Shown one piece after another: positions 45,063-57,060 of a stretch of DNA of 64,000 bases. Position 1 is the first letter of the stretch; every line of letters begins with the position of its first letter. The position numbers and the translations under genes are program-made. Below the pieces are notes generated by a model, which was not told where the DNA came from, did no database searches, and saw nothing but the letters and a program-made list of their open reading frames with translations. Source of the stretch: Endomychus coccineus (Eukaryota; Arthropoda; Insecta; Coleoptera; Endomychidae); the NCBI GenBank assembly GCA_958510875.1, contig OY294067.1, forward strand, positions 54,820,039-54,884,038, written 5' to 3'.

Positions 45063-46900
45063 CCATACTGCGACTGGAAAGTGGAACATTACATCACTAG
45101 GCCGGAAAGTGTTGCCTATAGCGCCACTTTCCAGACTCTTTATGACAAATTCACGAATTGTCTTTGAATAATTAAAATTTCTCCTTGTTTGCGTCGCCCG
45201 AAGAAGATTCAGTGTCAATTTTGGTGGAGGTCATGATGTGTCTCTGTCATTAGATATTAGGGACTATTCAACAGCGACCTAATGGAACAATGACAATAAA
45301 GATTGAAATTGAAAATTCTTTATTTTAGTAAGACAATATGATATAAAATATAATATCGTTCGACACATGGCGGCCGTAAAATTCAATCAAAATAACAGCT
45401 TAGAAAGTCCAGACTAGGCTCCTTCGTCGCCTCGTCCTTAAACATCTAAATTTCTACTTTGATGAGTCATTTTCCGTCCTTATGACGTAAGTTACTATTG
45501 CCAGAACTTTAATGGTTGAAAATTAGCTCGCGTTCTTCGGCTAACTAGTAAGACATAGTTTGTTGCTAGATTGTCGTAGATAGGATCGTAATAGGGTAAT
45601 TTCGAAAGTTACACGTAGTTTGAAAAGCATATTAAAGCGTTCGACGACAACCCCTAAGAAGAATAAGCATTTGTTCTAGTGAAACAGCAACAGAAGATAG
45701 GGATGGATAACCTAGCAATAAGTCATTCTGTATCTATTTATCCGCAGGCAACATGAAAAAATTTGTCTGAAAACAAAAGGTTCAGAAATCTCAGTTGAAC
45801 GTAGATATAACTATCTGGATCATTGTCACGTTGATCTCGCTTGTGGCATAAAATCTAGATTACTGTACGATACTTTCAAGAGCGCAAGGCAAACGCGAGG
45901 TATATAGCACAACTCGCAGGAAGCAAAGCGAACTTTCATTTGTGTTCCTGCTGTGTACCTTGTATATCATCTGCTACCAGCGACATCTCCTTGGAACTAT
46001 CGGTAAGTCTTTCGAAACTTATTGGAAACTTTTGAACATTAGGAGTAAAATAAAATGGTACATAATTTCCGTTTTATATCAATAAAGAAACTTTCTCAAG
46101 TTTTATCAACGTCTGTCAATCAGTCCAACTTAAGTACAATTTATATTTATTCATCTAATTCTGCGCTCTGTATTTGTTTGTGCCAATTGCTACCCCACAA
46201 CAAAAAATATCCAGTGAAGCGTATTTAATTAATTCAATTTGATTAATCGTAGTAAGCTAGAAAAGAAAAGACACAATTTTTTGTAGATTTATATTTTTAT
46301 AAAGAATTAGGTATGATGATATATCTATAAAAAATTATGAGAAACTACAATATCGTAATATTCATTTATTCAGAATACATTACCCTACAGAAAAATATTC
46401 CAATTATTAGGTGAAAAGAGAACAAAAGAAGAATAGTCACATGAGTGCATAATATATATAAGCGGCATAATAGTTACACAGTGTGTGAAAATCAGAGAGT
46501 ATGTCTAATAACAAAACATACTTCAGAAACGACACAGAAAATTGTCAGAGAAATTTTGTATTTGTTTGATAATGGTGTTGAAACTATAGTAACGTTTTCA
46601 TGTTATTATTAAATGTGTTATAAACAAAATAATTGTTCTTCCATTTAATCATGATAGAGAAAGAATAATAATTGTATGATGAAGACCCCTGAACGTTTCA
46701 CATATCAAATTCGATTACCTTCTATCAATCTTCTATATTCCACTTATGGATATGGAATTCATCAAAGAGTAATTCTTTTAGCAAGATGATATCCAGCCCA
46801 TTTAATCATATAATTTGTCCACAATATTATTTATTATTATATTATTGGATTCTGCTCCAGCTTCTTTTGAATCTGTTAGCAATTTATGATAAGTATTTAG
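45063..46900. other. Mostly unassigned, with one promoter-like spot
   Basis: No protein-coding segment recognised. See the separate entry for the TATA box and donor near 45.9-46.0 kb. Confidence 0.35.
45899..46008 (+). promoter_or_regulatory. Candidate core promoter and short first exon
   Basis: TATATAG at 45901 lies about 30 bp upstream of TTTCATTTG (initiator-like, near 45936). A less AT-rich ~67-bp stretch follows, ending ATCG|GTAAGT (donor GT at 46003). Together this looks like a TATA promoter and non-coding first exon of a gene whose other exons I cannot see. It could equally be an LTR or chance. Confidence 0.22.
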
Positions 46901-46909
46901 GCACAGCCT

Positions 46910-49300
46910 TTACTAGAATGAAAAATTTACTAATATCTTAGCATGAATAAAATTAGGTTAAATGTAGATAAAACAAAAGGCATGATATACTTAGTACAGT
47001 CATTTTATGGATTGGTCGTACTTTTTTTTCCGACTTAAGGTTTGAAAATACAGAAAGTTAGGAAATTTCCCGTAGATAATGAAAAAAATAGTGGCAGAAA
47101 ACCTCCAATGAAGGAAAATGTCTTAATTTATATATATATATATATATACGATTTTCCGTGTTTTTCCGGGAAAGAACACTTATATCTTCGAAAATAAGCA
47201 TTTTAGAAGGAAAAGTTTCGAACAAAAGTTGTTCAGCATTAAATTTTACATAGGAATTGACTATTTTGAATTTAATTTTCATCGAATTTTCCAAGCATTG
47301 GATGGGAAAGCAAAATATATTCGAATAAGAACTATATATGAGAAAAAATTGCATTTGGCTGGTAAATATGGTACGATAATTTTATATCGGGGTATATATC
47401 GTTACTATAAATGATTATAATTAAGAATTTTCCAATATTTGCCCTAATTTTCCGGGTTAGGAAATTTTTTTTTTCTATCTTAGTGTATGATATGTCGATT
47501 TTTAGGTTTTATAGAGCTCTGATAACGATTTTTCAGTACATTTTGTCGTGAAAAGTCATTGAAAACGTACATTCGGAAAATGGAAAACTTTTTTTTTTGA
47601 TTATGGCGTGTGACAGATCAATTCTTATATTTTTTAGGATTCTGAAAATGTTTTTTACTTCGTTTCATCGTGAAAAATTATTGAAAATATGTATCCGAAA
47701 ATTTTAATTTAAACAATTTAATATTAAAAACGACGTTGTTAGAATCAAATCGTTTTTCACTTAAACGATTTTTTTATCAAATATATCAATAAAATAATTG
47801 TTTACACGGAATACACAACAGCTCAGCAGTAAATATTTTATAATAACGTTTAACGTATACAATAACAGTATCGTTATTTTGGGCATCATATGATTCAACG
47901 CTTGCGCACAAATTCATTGCAGTTGTGCTACATACATAGTCCAGCGCATCGAAAGATTTAACGCAGTGGTGCTCGATCGAGAATTTTAAACGTGCGGGAG
48001 ATCAAGAATTTTTTTAATTTTTTTTATAATTTTATATAATTTGTTTTTTCTTATTGCTCTACATACTAACGAAAACAATTAAATTTCGTGACAAAATTAA
48101 CTAAAAAACGTTTTCCGAACCCTAAAAAACATAAGAATTGATCTGTCACACGCCATAATCGGAAAAAAAAATTTTTTCCATTCCCCGAATATACGTTTTC
48201 AATGACTTTTCACGACAATGAACTGAAAAATCGTTATAAGAGCTCTATAAAACCTAAAAATCGACATATCATACAAGATTTTTTCTAACCCGGAAAATTA
48301 GGGCAAATATTGGAAAATTCCTAATTATAATCATTTACAGTATATTTACCAGCCAAATGCAATTTTTTCTCATATATAGTTCTTATTCGAAAATATTTTG
48401 TTTTCCCATCCAATGCGTGGGAAATTCGATGAAAATTTAATTCAGAATAACCAATTCCTATGTAAAATTCAATGTTGAACAACTTTTGTTCGAACGTTTT
48501 CCTTCTAAAATGCTTATTTTCGAAGATATAAGTGTTCTTTCCTGGAAAAACATGGAAAATCGTATATATGTATATATATAAATTAAGACATTTCCCTTCA
48601 TTGGAGGTTTCAGCCACTATTTCTTTCGTAATCTACGAAAATTTTTCTAACTTTCTGTATCTTCAAACCTTAAGTCGGAAAAAAAGTACTAAATCACAAA
48701 AAAATCCATGAAATGACTGTACTAATACTTGTATCAAAAAAAAATTATGTAGTGTAAATATAGACGAAATTAACTTAGAAATTTATTCTCAAATGAAAAC
48801 TATCGAGAAGAAATTGAATATCTTGGGGTTATTATAGATAACCAATTAGTTAGTTGGCTGAATATATCATGAAAAAATTTCCAAAAAAACTATTTTTTTT
48901 TTATTACACAGTATGTGATAAAAATTCAATTGTGGCACTGCGAAAGATGCAAAATAAAAGCATGCGTATTATACTTAACTGTAATTGGTGAACTTCCATC
49001 TCATCAAAGTTGAAAGATCTTAATTGGATTTCTGTTAAAAGTAGGACATTGACGTTTTATTATAAAATGATAAATGATTTGTTGCTTTCACATTATCCAA
49101 TTTGTAATTTTTAATAGAGTAATCAGTACAACTTGAGAACAAAAAATGATTTATATATTTCCTCCAGGAATTACGTATCGTCTATGAAATTCTTATGTTT
49201 TAAAAGCCTACAAGAATTCAACAAATAACGAGATGATATAAAATGTGTTAACAGTCTCAGTAGATTTATATTTGACTTGTTCAACTATTCAAATAAATAA
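46910..49300 (+). pseudogene. LINE ORF2 relic split by foldback copy B
   Basis: Upstream of the foldback the frame reads MNKIRLNVDKTKGMIYLV (about 46943-46996). Downstream it resumes with NIDEINLEIYS and EEIEYLGVIIDNQLVSW (about 48757-48855), then LRKMQNKSMRIILNCNW, LKDLNWISVKSRTLTFYYKM and YNLRTKNDLYI. This is the RT thumb and C-terminal region of a non-LTR element (K-YLGVIID, LQ-QNKALRIIL, LNWLSVKQR). Stops are present. It is a different family from the 33-kb LINE. Confidence 0.65.
46997..48719. mobile_element. Foldback element, copy B, uninterrupted (1723 bp)
   Basis: Ends are CAGTCATTTTATGGATTGG and its complement, flanked by TA (46995-46996 and 48720-48721). Arms of about 800 bp face each other around a centre near 47.9-48.0 kb (CATACATAGTCCAGCGCATCG). 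The left arm matches 10093-11222. The (TA)n tracts are short here (about 20 and 17 bp). It sits inside a LINE relic. No ORF spans the centre, so it depends on a transposase elsewhere. Confidence 0.88.
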
Positions 49301-51029
49301 TATGCAGGTGTGAGTATAGTTCAATAGTTTTTGTTTACTGAGTAGTATAATACATCGTGTGTTCATTTTTGTTTTTGTTAGAGAACAGTTTAAGTTTCTG
49401 TGATAAATGTAAATTTGAAGCTTGATTGTGTATATTATGTTTTTTCCCATTCAATGAATTTCGTTTCATATTCCAAGATACAAAATAATTTCCAGTTCTT
49501 CTAACTCTTCAAATATGATATTTTTTTATTTAAAATAGCTCACACTTTTTCTGAGAAAATTGTGTAAAAATATGCATAGCTCGAAGATGAATTACAAATC
49601 AGTAGGTGTTCATCAGTCTGTAAAAATATATTTGCTCAAAAGTTGTAAGAAATATACTGCGTCTCTGCAAGACTCCATATGATTAATGGGTTTTCATTAT
49701 TTGCTGAATATGTTATTGCCTGGAAACGAAACTGAAACGAAACTCTTGGATAGTTTCTTTTCATCCTTTCTTCTAGTTGTGAGTTCTTTACGACAGAGTT
49801 TGGTGAATACTGATACTTTGTTCAGGATAAAATATAGCCTGGGATAAGTCTAGGGTTCCAGCGTCACTATTTGTAATGGAGTTAGAAATCGAATGTCAGT
49901 GGTACAATTTAAATAAAACACAACTTTGTGCTTATGTGGTGCGTGTATAGGATGATTGAGATGACTATCCAGGAAATGAGTTGTCAAATGGTCGATAATT
50001 GGTGTATTTTGAATATCTACTCGCCCATTGCAAAATACACACTATCCTCCTTGATATATTTCGGAAGTGCAAATATGTGGTATTATTATGTTGAGAGAAG
50101 TTCGAATTTTGAATTATGAATTTACTTCACTCTCTAATCTTAATACTCGGCAGTGTAACACTATTTTACAAAACATATCAATGGATGTCTATGAATCCAT
50201 CATTTTATTCACAGAGAAACAAATAAATATAACAAAAAAATGATCTTCTACATTTACGAAACTGTTTCCTCTCATCCCGAATTGCTAGTATATTTTGTCC
50301 CATCGTTCTTTTATACAATTAGGAATATCACCACATTCATTTCTCCGTTATATTGAAGATTCCTACCGAATCTGATGTATTGAGTTTGCTGCATATACTA
50401 GTTAAATGTGATTATATCTAGCTAAATCAATCAGAGAAATCTTGCTGAGGATCAGAATTTGGTACGTATTAAGTGAATTTGTTCAACATTGAGTCTTCAC
50501 GTTCATTAATTAGGTTTCTGAAAACTCGATTGGGTTCTAACATACTTTCCGATTTTAATTCTTTTCCTATAATATCTTGAAATGGATGGTTAATAAATCA
50601 TGTTTTCATAAGTCATTTATTTTTATGTTAGCTTTACGCATTGTAATAAATTTATTGTTTGGTTAATATTATCGTTTTCATTTGATTACCCCTAGTTTAA
50701 AAATTTCTGAAATGTAAATTATCTTGAATTAATTCATAATATTTTCTAAATTCTTATTTAGTTTTATTATTTTAATCTCATTATCTTTATATTTTATGTT
50801 AGAGATACATTTTATTTCTTAGGATTCAATTTTATTATATTTCAATATTGATCTTGATTGATTGAATATGATTTTTTCAGTAATTTCTTCAATAGTGATT
50901 GATTAAAGTGACGATAGTAAGTAGAAGGAGGAGCTGCATAAAATTTAATTCGATTTATTTTATCAGAAGTTTTAATCCTATTAGCTTCAATATTAATAAA
51001 CTATCCAAGAGTTCACACTGGATACACAC
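49301..51029. other. No recognisable gene
   Basis: AT-rich DNA. The ORF 49928-50119 has no known motif. Confidence 0.4.
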
Positions 51030-51262
51030 TATAAATAAGAAATAATCACCTTTATCCACTAATAATACTGTGAAACTATTCAGGACCTTTCGGCTACCAT
51101 CATCAGACTGAACTAAATTATAAATCAAAATTTACCTGTTTGAATACTATTCGGAGACAATAATGCAAACAAGGGGTTGACCACGGCTGGAGATAACTCG
51201 GGATTTAATGAATAACTTGATTTTTTCAGCCCTTCTTAATTGTCTAGATATATGTCTTACTA
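51030..51262 (-). pseudogene. Penelope-like element 3' end with hammerhead-like motif
   Basis: On the minus strand, decayed coding text (NPELSPAVVNPLFALLSPNS) ends near 51150. About 45 bp on comes TTCAG, T, CTGATGA (51100-51106), T, a shortened stem II GG-TAG-CC, GAAAGGTC, then CTGAA, which pairs with TTCAG as stem I. ACAGTATTATTAGTGGATAAAG and TGATTATTTCTTATTTATAG complete the pLTR-like end (to about 51030). The core differs from a canonical hammerhead in AGGU for ACGU and in the truncated stem II. Confidence 0.6.
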
Positions 51263-52632
51263 TATTTAACAGTGATAAACTCATTTGAAATTTCACTGCA
51301 GACTACGTGAAAAGGGTGTCTAGCGCACTGGGAGAAAGAGAGAGAGGGAGAGAGAGGCCTTTCTGAATTTCCCAAGGATGCTGAATGGGAATCATTATGC
51401 ATGTCCTCTCTCCAGTCCATACCTGTATGATAAGACTACTGGAACTATCGCCATCCTTGTGAAATATTTGTGAAGATAAATATCTGAAGATTTTGTAGAT
51501 TATTGATAGAGTTGTGTGATTCAATGCCTACTCACATTGACTAAATTGTTTCAGAGAATCGTGACAACAATGGCATATCTTTGGAGCAATAACGTAACCT
51601 CGGTAATTAACGAAGCTCAAAAATAATATGTTGCTCGATCCTTTGTGAACCTAGAACGAGACCGGTTTGTCTCTAATCTTTGAATTGGTGGGTCGTTTGT
51701 GGTAATTGATGATGGGATGAAATGAAGATAAAGTTTGATAATTATTGCTGAATTGTAGGTATTTAAAAACTACATACAACTATTTATCATTGCAACCATT
51801 CAACACTCGATCTGAAATATCAATTGCAAAATAATTTGGAAGAAAATTATTCCTACTTCTTGAAGATGTTGCACACAAGATTTGAGTGATTATCATCATC
51901 CATTCGCTAAATAGGTTAATTTTTATTATCTCAGCTGACTACATATCAAAACCTATTTTCGAAGCTCCGAATTTCGGGACCACATACACTACAAATTTCA
52001 TATTTCTGTTAATAAAGCCACTCGCAGAGTAAGCACGACATGCCACCCCATTAATATTATTGTTCATTATCTCGATATGTTACCACAATTTCCATGAGGG
52101 CGACATCTACATGCGAACAAAAGGTCGTATAAAAATCGAAATCAGGGGTCTCTACTATTGAAACACGTAATACAGAAATAACTCTTCCGCCATTCTAGAA
52201 TGCTATATATAAGTGGCAATATTTTTGATAAATTTCCTACTATAGTTGGGCATAACGAATATCCTATAGATAAGCATACAATAAATCAAATTCGAACACT
52301 GACAACTGTAGGATTTATATTCTGCAGGGATTTTATCCTTCTTGGCTGCATTTGATGTGTTCCAATGAATAGCTGAACTTGTACTTTTAGTTGAAATTAC
52401 TTTTCGCCCTATTAAGTTTCACTTGAGAGCATTCATATGGTAATGTTCATACAAACCTGGACACGCTGGTTTACATCACGTGTATATTGAGATATTAGTC
52501 CTTTGAAATTGTCATTTTCTGTGTAAAAATTATGAGCAGCATACAGAGCTGATTTTGTAGGAAGATTTCGACTTCTTGAACAGTACTTTCACAACCCGCA
52601 GATGAACAGAGGAGTGATTCTTAAGATATATA
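51263..52632. other. No recognisable gene
   Basis: A short GA-rich tract at 51326-51352; otherwise featureless AT-rich DNA. Confidence 0.4.
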
Positions 52633-54832
52633 TAGGGTGTAAATAAATAATTGCGAAAAAATTCAGGGGGTGATTCCTTGTTGAAAAATAAGGTGAGTCT
52701 TCCATATAAAAAGAATCATTTGACCCCCTCATGTTAAGATATAGCCCTCTAAATGGGGCGCCAAAAAAGTAGTTTCTTATTTTTATCTCCTATATCCAAA
52801 AAAATACAAAAATGAAATTAAGCACACATTATTTGCTATTGAGAAGGCATCCAATAACGGAGTTGCTGGTTTTCCACTATGTTTGTGAGGGATAGAAATA
52901 GCCACCCCTAAAACTTGTTTTTCACTTAACTTTTTCTCTTATGTGTATATTGTCAATTAAATTTTAGGTAGCTTGTTTTATTCTGAACAAAAAAGGTCTC
53001 CTGTAATTTTTTCGAAAAATTGAATATTTCTGAGAAAAAAAATAATTTACTTACAAGTTCATGGCACGATTCTCATAATGTTGAATTTTAATCAATCTTT
53101 GATTTACCTAGTAGGCGGCTGTCATGTTGACATATTTTGTTAAGACAACTAAATTATTTTCAGTATGTGCAACAATAAGTTTAAAACATTGGTAATTGTC
53201 TTACACTGTTATCATTTTGAGGCCCTTTTGTAAAGAATTTCAGTAAAATGGAAGTGTACACAAATGCAGAATTGACAGATATGCATTTCGTTTACGGGCT
53301 ATCTAATGGAAATTCCTTAGAAGCGTCAAGAATATATTCAGAGATGTATCCTCATCGCGTCTCTCCTCATCACAGTCTATTTGCACGGCTTCATCAACGA
53401 CTACGAGAGAATGGTACCTTCAAAACGATGAAACATGATTGTGGTCGCCAACGCGAAGTTAGAACACCAGCATTAGAGGAAGCAGTACTTAATTTAGTTG
53501 ACGAGCAACCTGACATTAGTACCAGGAAGATTGGTTTGCTGTTACATGTTAACCATATGACGTTATATTCCATCTTAAAGGAACAGCTCTTATATCCTTA
53601 TCACATACAAGGAGTATAGGCTCTGTTACCGCGGGATTTTCCGAATCGTCTAGTATTTTCCACTTCGATGCTGGAAGTGATTAAACAAAACTGTGCATTT
53701 CTGAAGGAGGTCTTATTTACAGATGAGGCTAAGTTTTCTAGAGAGGCGATTATTAATTATCATAATAACCACATATGGGCCGAAGAAAACCCTCACGCTA
53801 TAATAGAAGCTCACCACCAAGAACATTTTTCTTTAAATGTGTGGTTAGAGCATATTGGGAATCAGTTAGTTGACCCACATTTTCTGCCGCCTAGATTAGA
53901 TGGGAATTCATACAGTTTATCTTTGAGAGAAGACTTTCCACTATTACTTGATGATATTCCTTTACGTGAGAGAATGGAAATGTGGTTTATGCACGATGAG
54001 GCCCCTGCCCATTTTAGTGTAAGAGCACGTGAGGTTTTGGATGAAGTCTATCCAAATCGCTGGATAGGTCGAAGTAGGCCTCAGTTTTGGCCACCTCGAT
54101 CCCTGAACTTAAACCCTTTGAATTTTTCTATTTGAGGGCATTTAAAAACTTTGGTATGCGAGACTCCTGTTCAAAACCTGGCAGATCTACGAAACCGCAT
54201 AATTGTTTCATGTAGGGTTATTCAAGATACCCCAGAAATGTTCCACCCGATACGAGGATCAATGCGTCGCCGTCTAGACGCGTGTGTAATGGCTGAAGGG
54301 GGTCATTCCGAACATCTCATATGATCTCTATTAGTTTTTAATTCAAGAATAATATTTAATTGTTACATTATTTTAAGTGCAGTTTGAGTTCCATTAAATA
54401 GCATATCTTCTTCTTCTTCTTCACAAGAGGGCCTCAAAATGATAACAGTGTAAGACAATTAACAATGATTTCAACTTATTATTGCACATACTAAAAATAA
54501 TTTAGTTGTCTTAACAAAATATGTCAACATGACAGCCGCCTACTAGGTAAATCAAAGTTTTAGGGGTGGTTATTTCTACCCTTTACAAACATAGTGGAAA
54601 ACCAGAAACTCAGTTATTGGATGCCTTCTTAATAGCAAATAATGTTTGCTTAATTTTATTTTCGTAACTTTTTGGATTTAGAAGATAAAAATTAAAAACT
54701 GCTTTTTTGGCGCCCCATTCAAAGGGCTGTATCTTAACATTAGTGGGTCAAATGATTTTTTTTATATGTATATGTTATTTTTCAACAAGGAATCACCCGC
54801 TGAATTTTTTCGCAGTTATTTATTTACACCCT
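52633..54832 (+). mobile_element. Second mariner-like element, 2200 bp, near full length
   Basis: Ends are (T/C)AGGGTGTAAATAAATAA and its complement, with TA on each side (52631-52632 and 54833-54834). Inverted similarity continues inward to GTAATTGTCTTACACTG and ATCATTTTGAGGCCC (53192-53230 versus 54425-54465). The left arm holds about 190 bp that the right arm lacks (around 52925-53100). The transposase ORF lies between. Low internal decay suggests a fairly recent arrival. Confidence 0.85.
53248..54324 (+). pseudogene. Mariner-like transposase, single frame with two stops
   Basis: One frame of 359 codons runs from ATG 53248 to TGA 54322-54324. Only two internal stops occur: TAG at 53617 and TGA at 54133. 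The N-terminus (YTNAELTDMHFVYGLSNGN and ASRIYSEMYPHRVSP) is the DUF4817-type helix-turn-helix. The first catalytic Asp is in LFTDEAKFSR (about 53720). The second is in MWFMHDEAPAHFS (about 53990; usually QQDGAPAHF). The third block reads SLNLNPLNFSI, a stop, then GHLK, where active relatives have SPDLNPLDFFLWGHLK. Both Asp residues of that block are Asn and its Trp is the stop, so catalysis is lost. Confidence 0.85.
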
Positions 54833-54834
54833 GT

Positions 54835-55869
54835 ATCTTTGGCGTTTTTGGCCGTGTTTTACAATTTACGAGAAAAATATGAATTTTGGTAAAAATTATT
54901 AAGAGAGCGGAAAATTTCCTAGAATATTCAATACCAATTCCTGCGCAAAGATACAAGAAAGCTTATAGCAGGAATTTTTCTAGTGCGTGTCATTCATCTT
55001 CAGTTTTCCAAGAAGAGTTGTATTTTATTTCACCAAATGACAATCGTGTTTTCCTGGTTATGCACAAGTGTCCGAAATTCTCATTTTAAGATTCAAGTGA
55101 AGAAGAATTTTGATAGTTCATGTGACAGCAGGTGTTTGTATAGAACATAGTTGCGAAATAAATTATGAAGACCATTAACAGAGTTTAATTTGACGTCTTT
55201 CATTCGCAGTTTCTAAGTCATTCCCTATATATCTTCTGTTCCCACAATCATTTACATTTGACCCGCAGGAGTATCCGAAAGCTGTTCTCCAAACAAAAGT
55301 GAGAGAAATCACTTGATGAATTGATCACAGCTTTTTATTCTTATTTCGTAACAAACATTCTTTGTGTTCGTCAAGGGATTGTTATCAATTGTAGAGATGT
55401 CATTCGTAACAGACGAATAACAAAGAAAAACACAGGCAGTCACCGAGCACTGCTGACAGAAGTGCTGACATTATGAAGTAAACAATTTATTTCATGTTAT
55501 TTTTGAATTATTGTTGCATCCGAAATTACAATTTTATTATTTTTGAATGAAAATTAATATAATCAGTTTTTCTTTAGTTTTCAAAACATTTCAATCAACA
55601 ATTATATACATTTTTAATAATAAAAAACGTATAATGGGCGGTACAATCCCTGGAAAGAGTATGAATGTAACCCGATAGCCATTATAATAAATACACATTA
55701 TTTTATTTTCAAAACATATTATTTGTTGATATTTTCATCGATGTAAATGAAAGTAATGTTAAACAGCATTTTCTTCATTTGCGTCGTCATTATCGGTAAC
55801 TTTGACGATACTCATGATCAATTATTAGATCAGATCCAAGCACATTCTGTGGAATCAGATGTGCTCATA
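54835..55869. other. No recognisable gene
   Basis: AT-rich DNA with short ORFs and no known motif. Confidence 0.4.
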
Positions 55870-56609
55870 CTGGGTGTCCCAGTAAAAAAAGGCTGAATAT
55901 CTTGTAAACAAATAATGGGATCACAAAGACAAAAAACAAGCCTCCTTTTATTTTTAAAGATCTATTGAACGATGCTACTAAAAAACCACCTCCTGATGAG
56001 AGGGGTAGTTTTAAAATTTTAAACGAACACACCACTTTTTTATTGCATTGTTGCATTCTTCATGAAAAACTGTGTTAGGATGTGCAATCAACCCTTTTTT
56101 CAACCCACTTAAGGGGTGAAAAAAAGGGTAATTTTGTATTTTTTGCGAAACAAATTTGTTTTCATACGGTGTTGCATCCACTATGAAAAATGTGTTTTCA
56201 TGTGCAATCAACCCTTTTTTCAACCCCAATAAGGGGGTGCAAAAAAGGTAGTTTTAGCAATTTTGTAAAAAAAAAACTTTTCATACGCTGGTCATTTTCC
56301 ATAAAGAAAACCATGTTTTGATGTGCAATCAACCCCTTTTTCAATCCCACGTAGGGGGTGAAAAAAAGGGTTGATTGCACATCCTAACACGGATTCTCAT
56401 GAAGAATGCAACAATGCAATAAAAAGTAGGTGTTTCCATTTAAAATTTTAAAACTACCCCTCTCATCATCCCCTACATGGGTGGGGGTGGTTTTTCAGTA
56501 GCATTATTAAATTGATCTTCAAAAATAAAAAGAGGCATGTTTTTGTCTTTGCGATCCGATGATTTGTTTACGAGATATTCAACCGTTTCCAGACTTTTGG
56601 GACACCCAG
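55870..56609. mobile_element. MITE-like foldback, 740 bp, with TA target site
   Basis: Ends are CTGGGTGTCCC and its complement (56599-56609), flanked by TA (55868-55869 and 56610-56611), so a Tc1/mariner-type insertion. Arms of about 200 bp pair through AAAATAAAA-GAGGC-TGTTTTT and GAGAGGGGTAGTTTTAAAATT. The centre is a three-copy tandem repeat. The minus-strand ORFs that begin with GLKKGLIAH repeats are readings of that array. Confidence 0.85.
56081..56390. repeat. Three ~120-bp tandem copies inside the MITE
   Basis: TGTGCAATCAACCC starts at 56081, 56201 and 56322. Each copy holds its own small hairpin: AACCCTTTTTTC and GGGGTG-AAAAAAGGG. The last copy closes into the right arm. Confidence 0.85.
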
Positions 56610-56749
56610 TACAAAAAACAGGCTACTATTACCGATCACATATAATTTAATTATTACTTTTTACTCTGTAATAATTAAAGTATGAGTTGTATTGCAAAAA
56701 AAGGTCCATTTTTTCAGTTAGCATAAAAATATAACTTTCATCTGCACGA

Positions 56750-57060
56750 GGACAGAGAATTGAGGAAATGATTAACGTCGAGTATATGCTTGCTGTTGTA
56801 GCTGTATACAGTGTACAGTGTGTATACGCAGTGTATACGTATACCTGTCCTGTATACCGTAATCGAGAGCACTGGCTCACACAGGCAGACTCACCAACAC
56901 CGACTCAGATATGCACAAGTGTGTAAGCGTATAGAGAGACTGTCTGACGCCTGACCCGAGTCCCGCACGGCTGCAGTTGCGCACGCAGCAGTATACATAA
57001 TACCTAATATATATAGCTACAGCGTGACGGGACGTGACGGACTCATGATTTTACCCCTCA
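56750..57060. other. CpG- and GTATAC-rich island
   Basis: Clearly less AT-rich than the surroundings, with many CpG (GCACGCAGC, CCCGCACGGC, GTGACGGGACGTGACGG). The palindrome GTATAC occurs several times at 56803-56860, and TATATATAG occurs at 57009. It could be a promoter region or part of an unrecognised repeat. No ORF is convincing. Confidence 0.35.
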
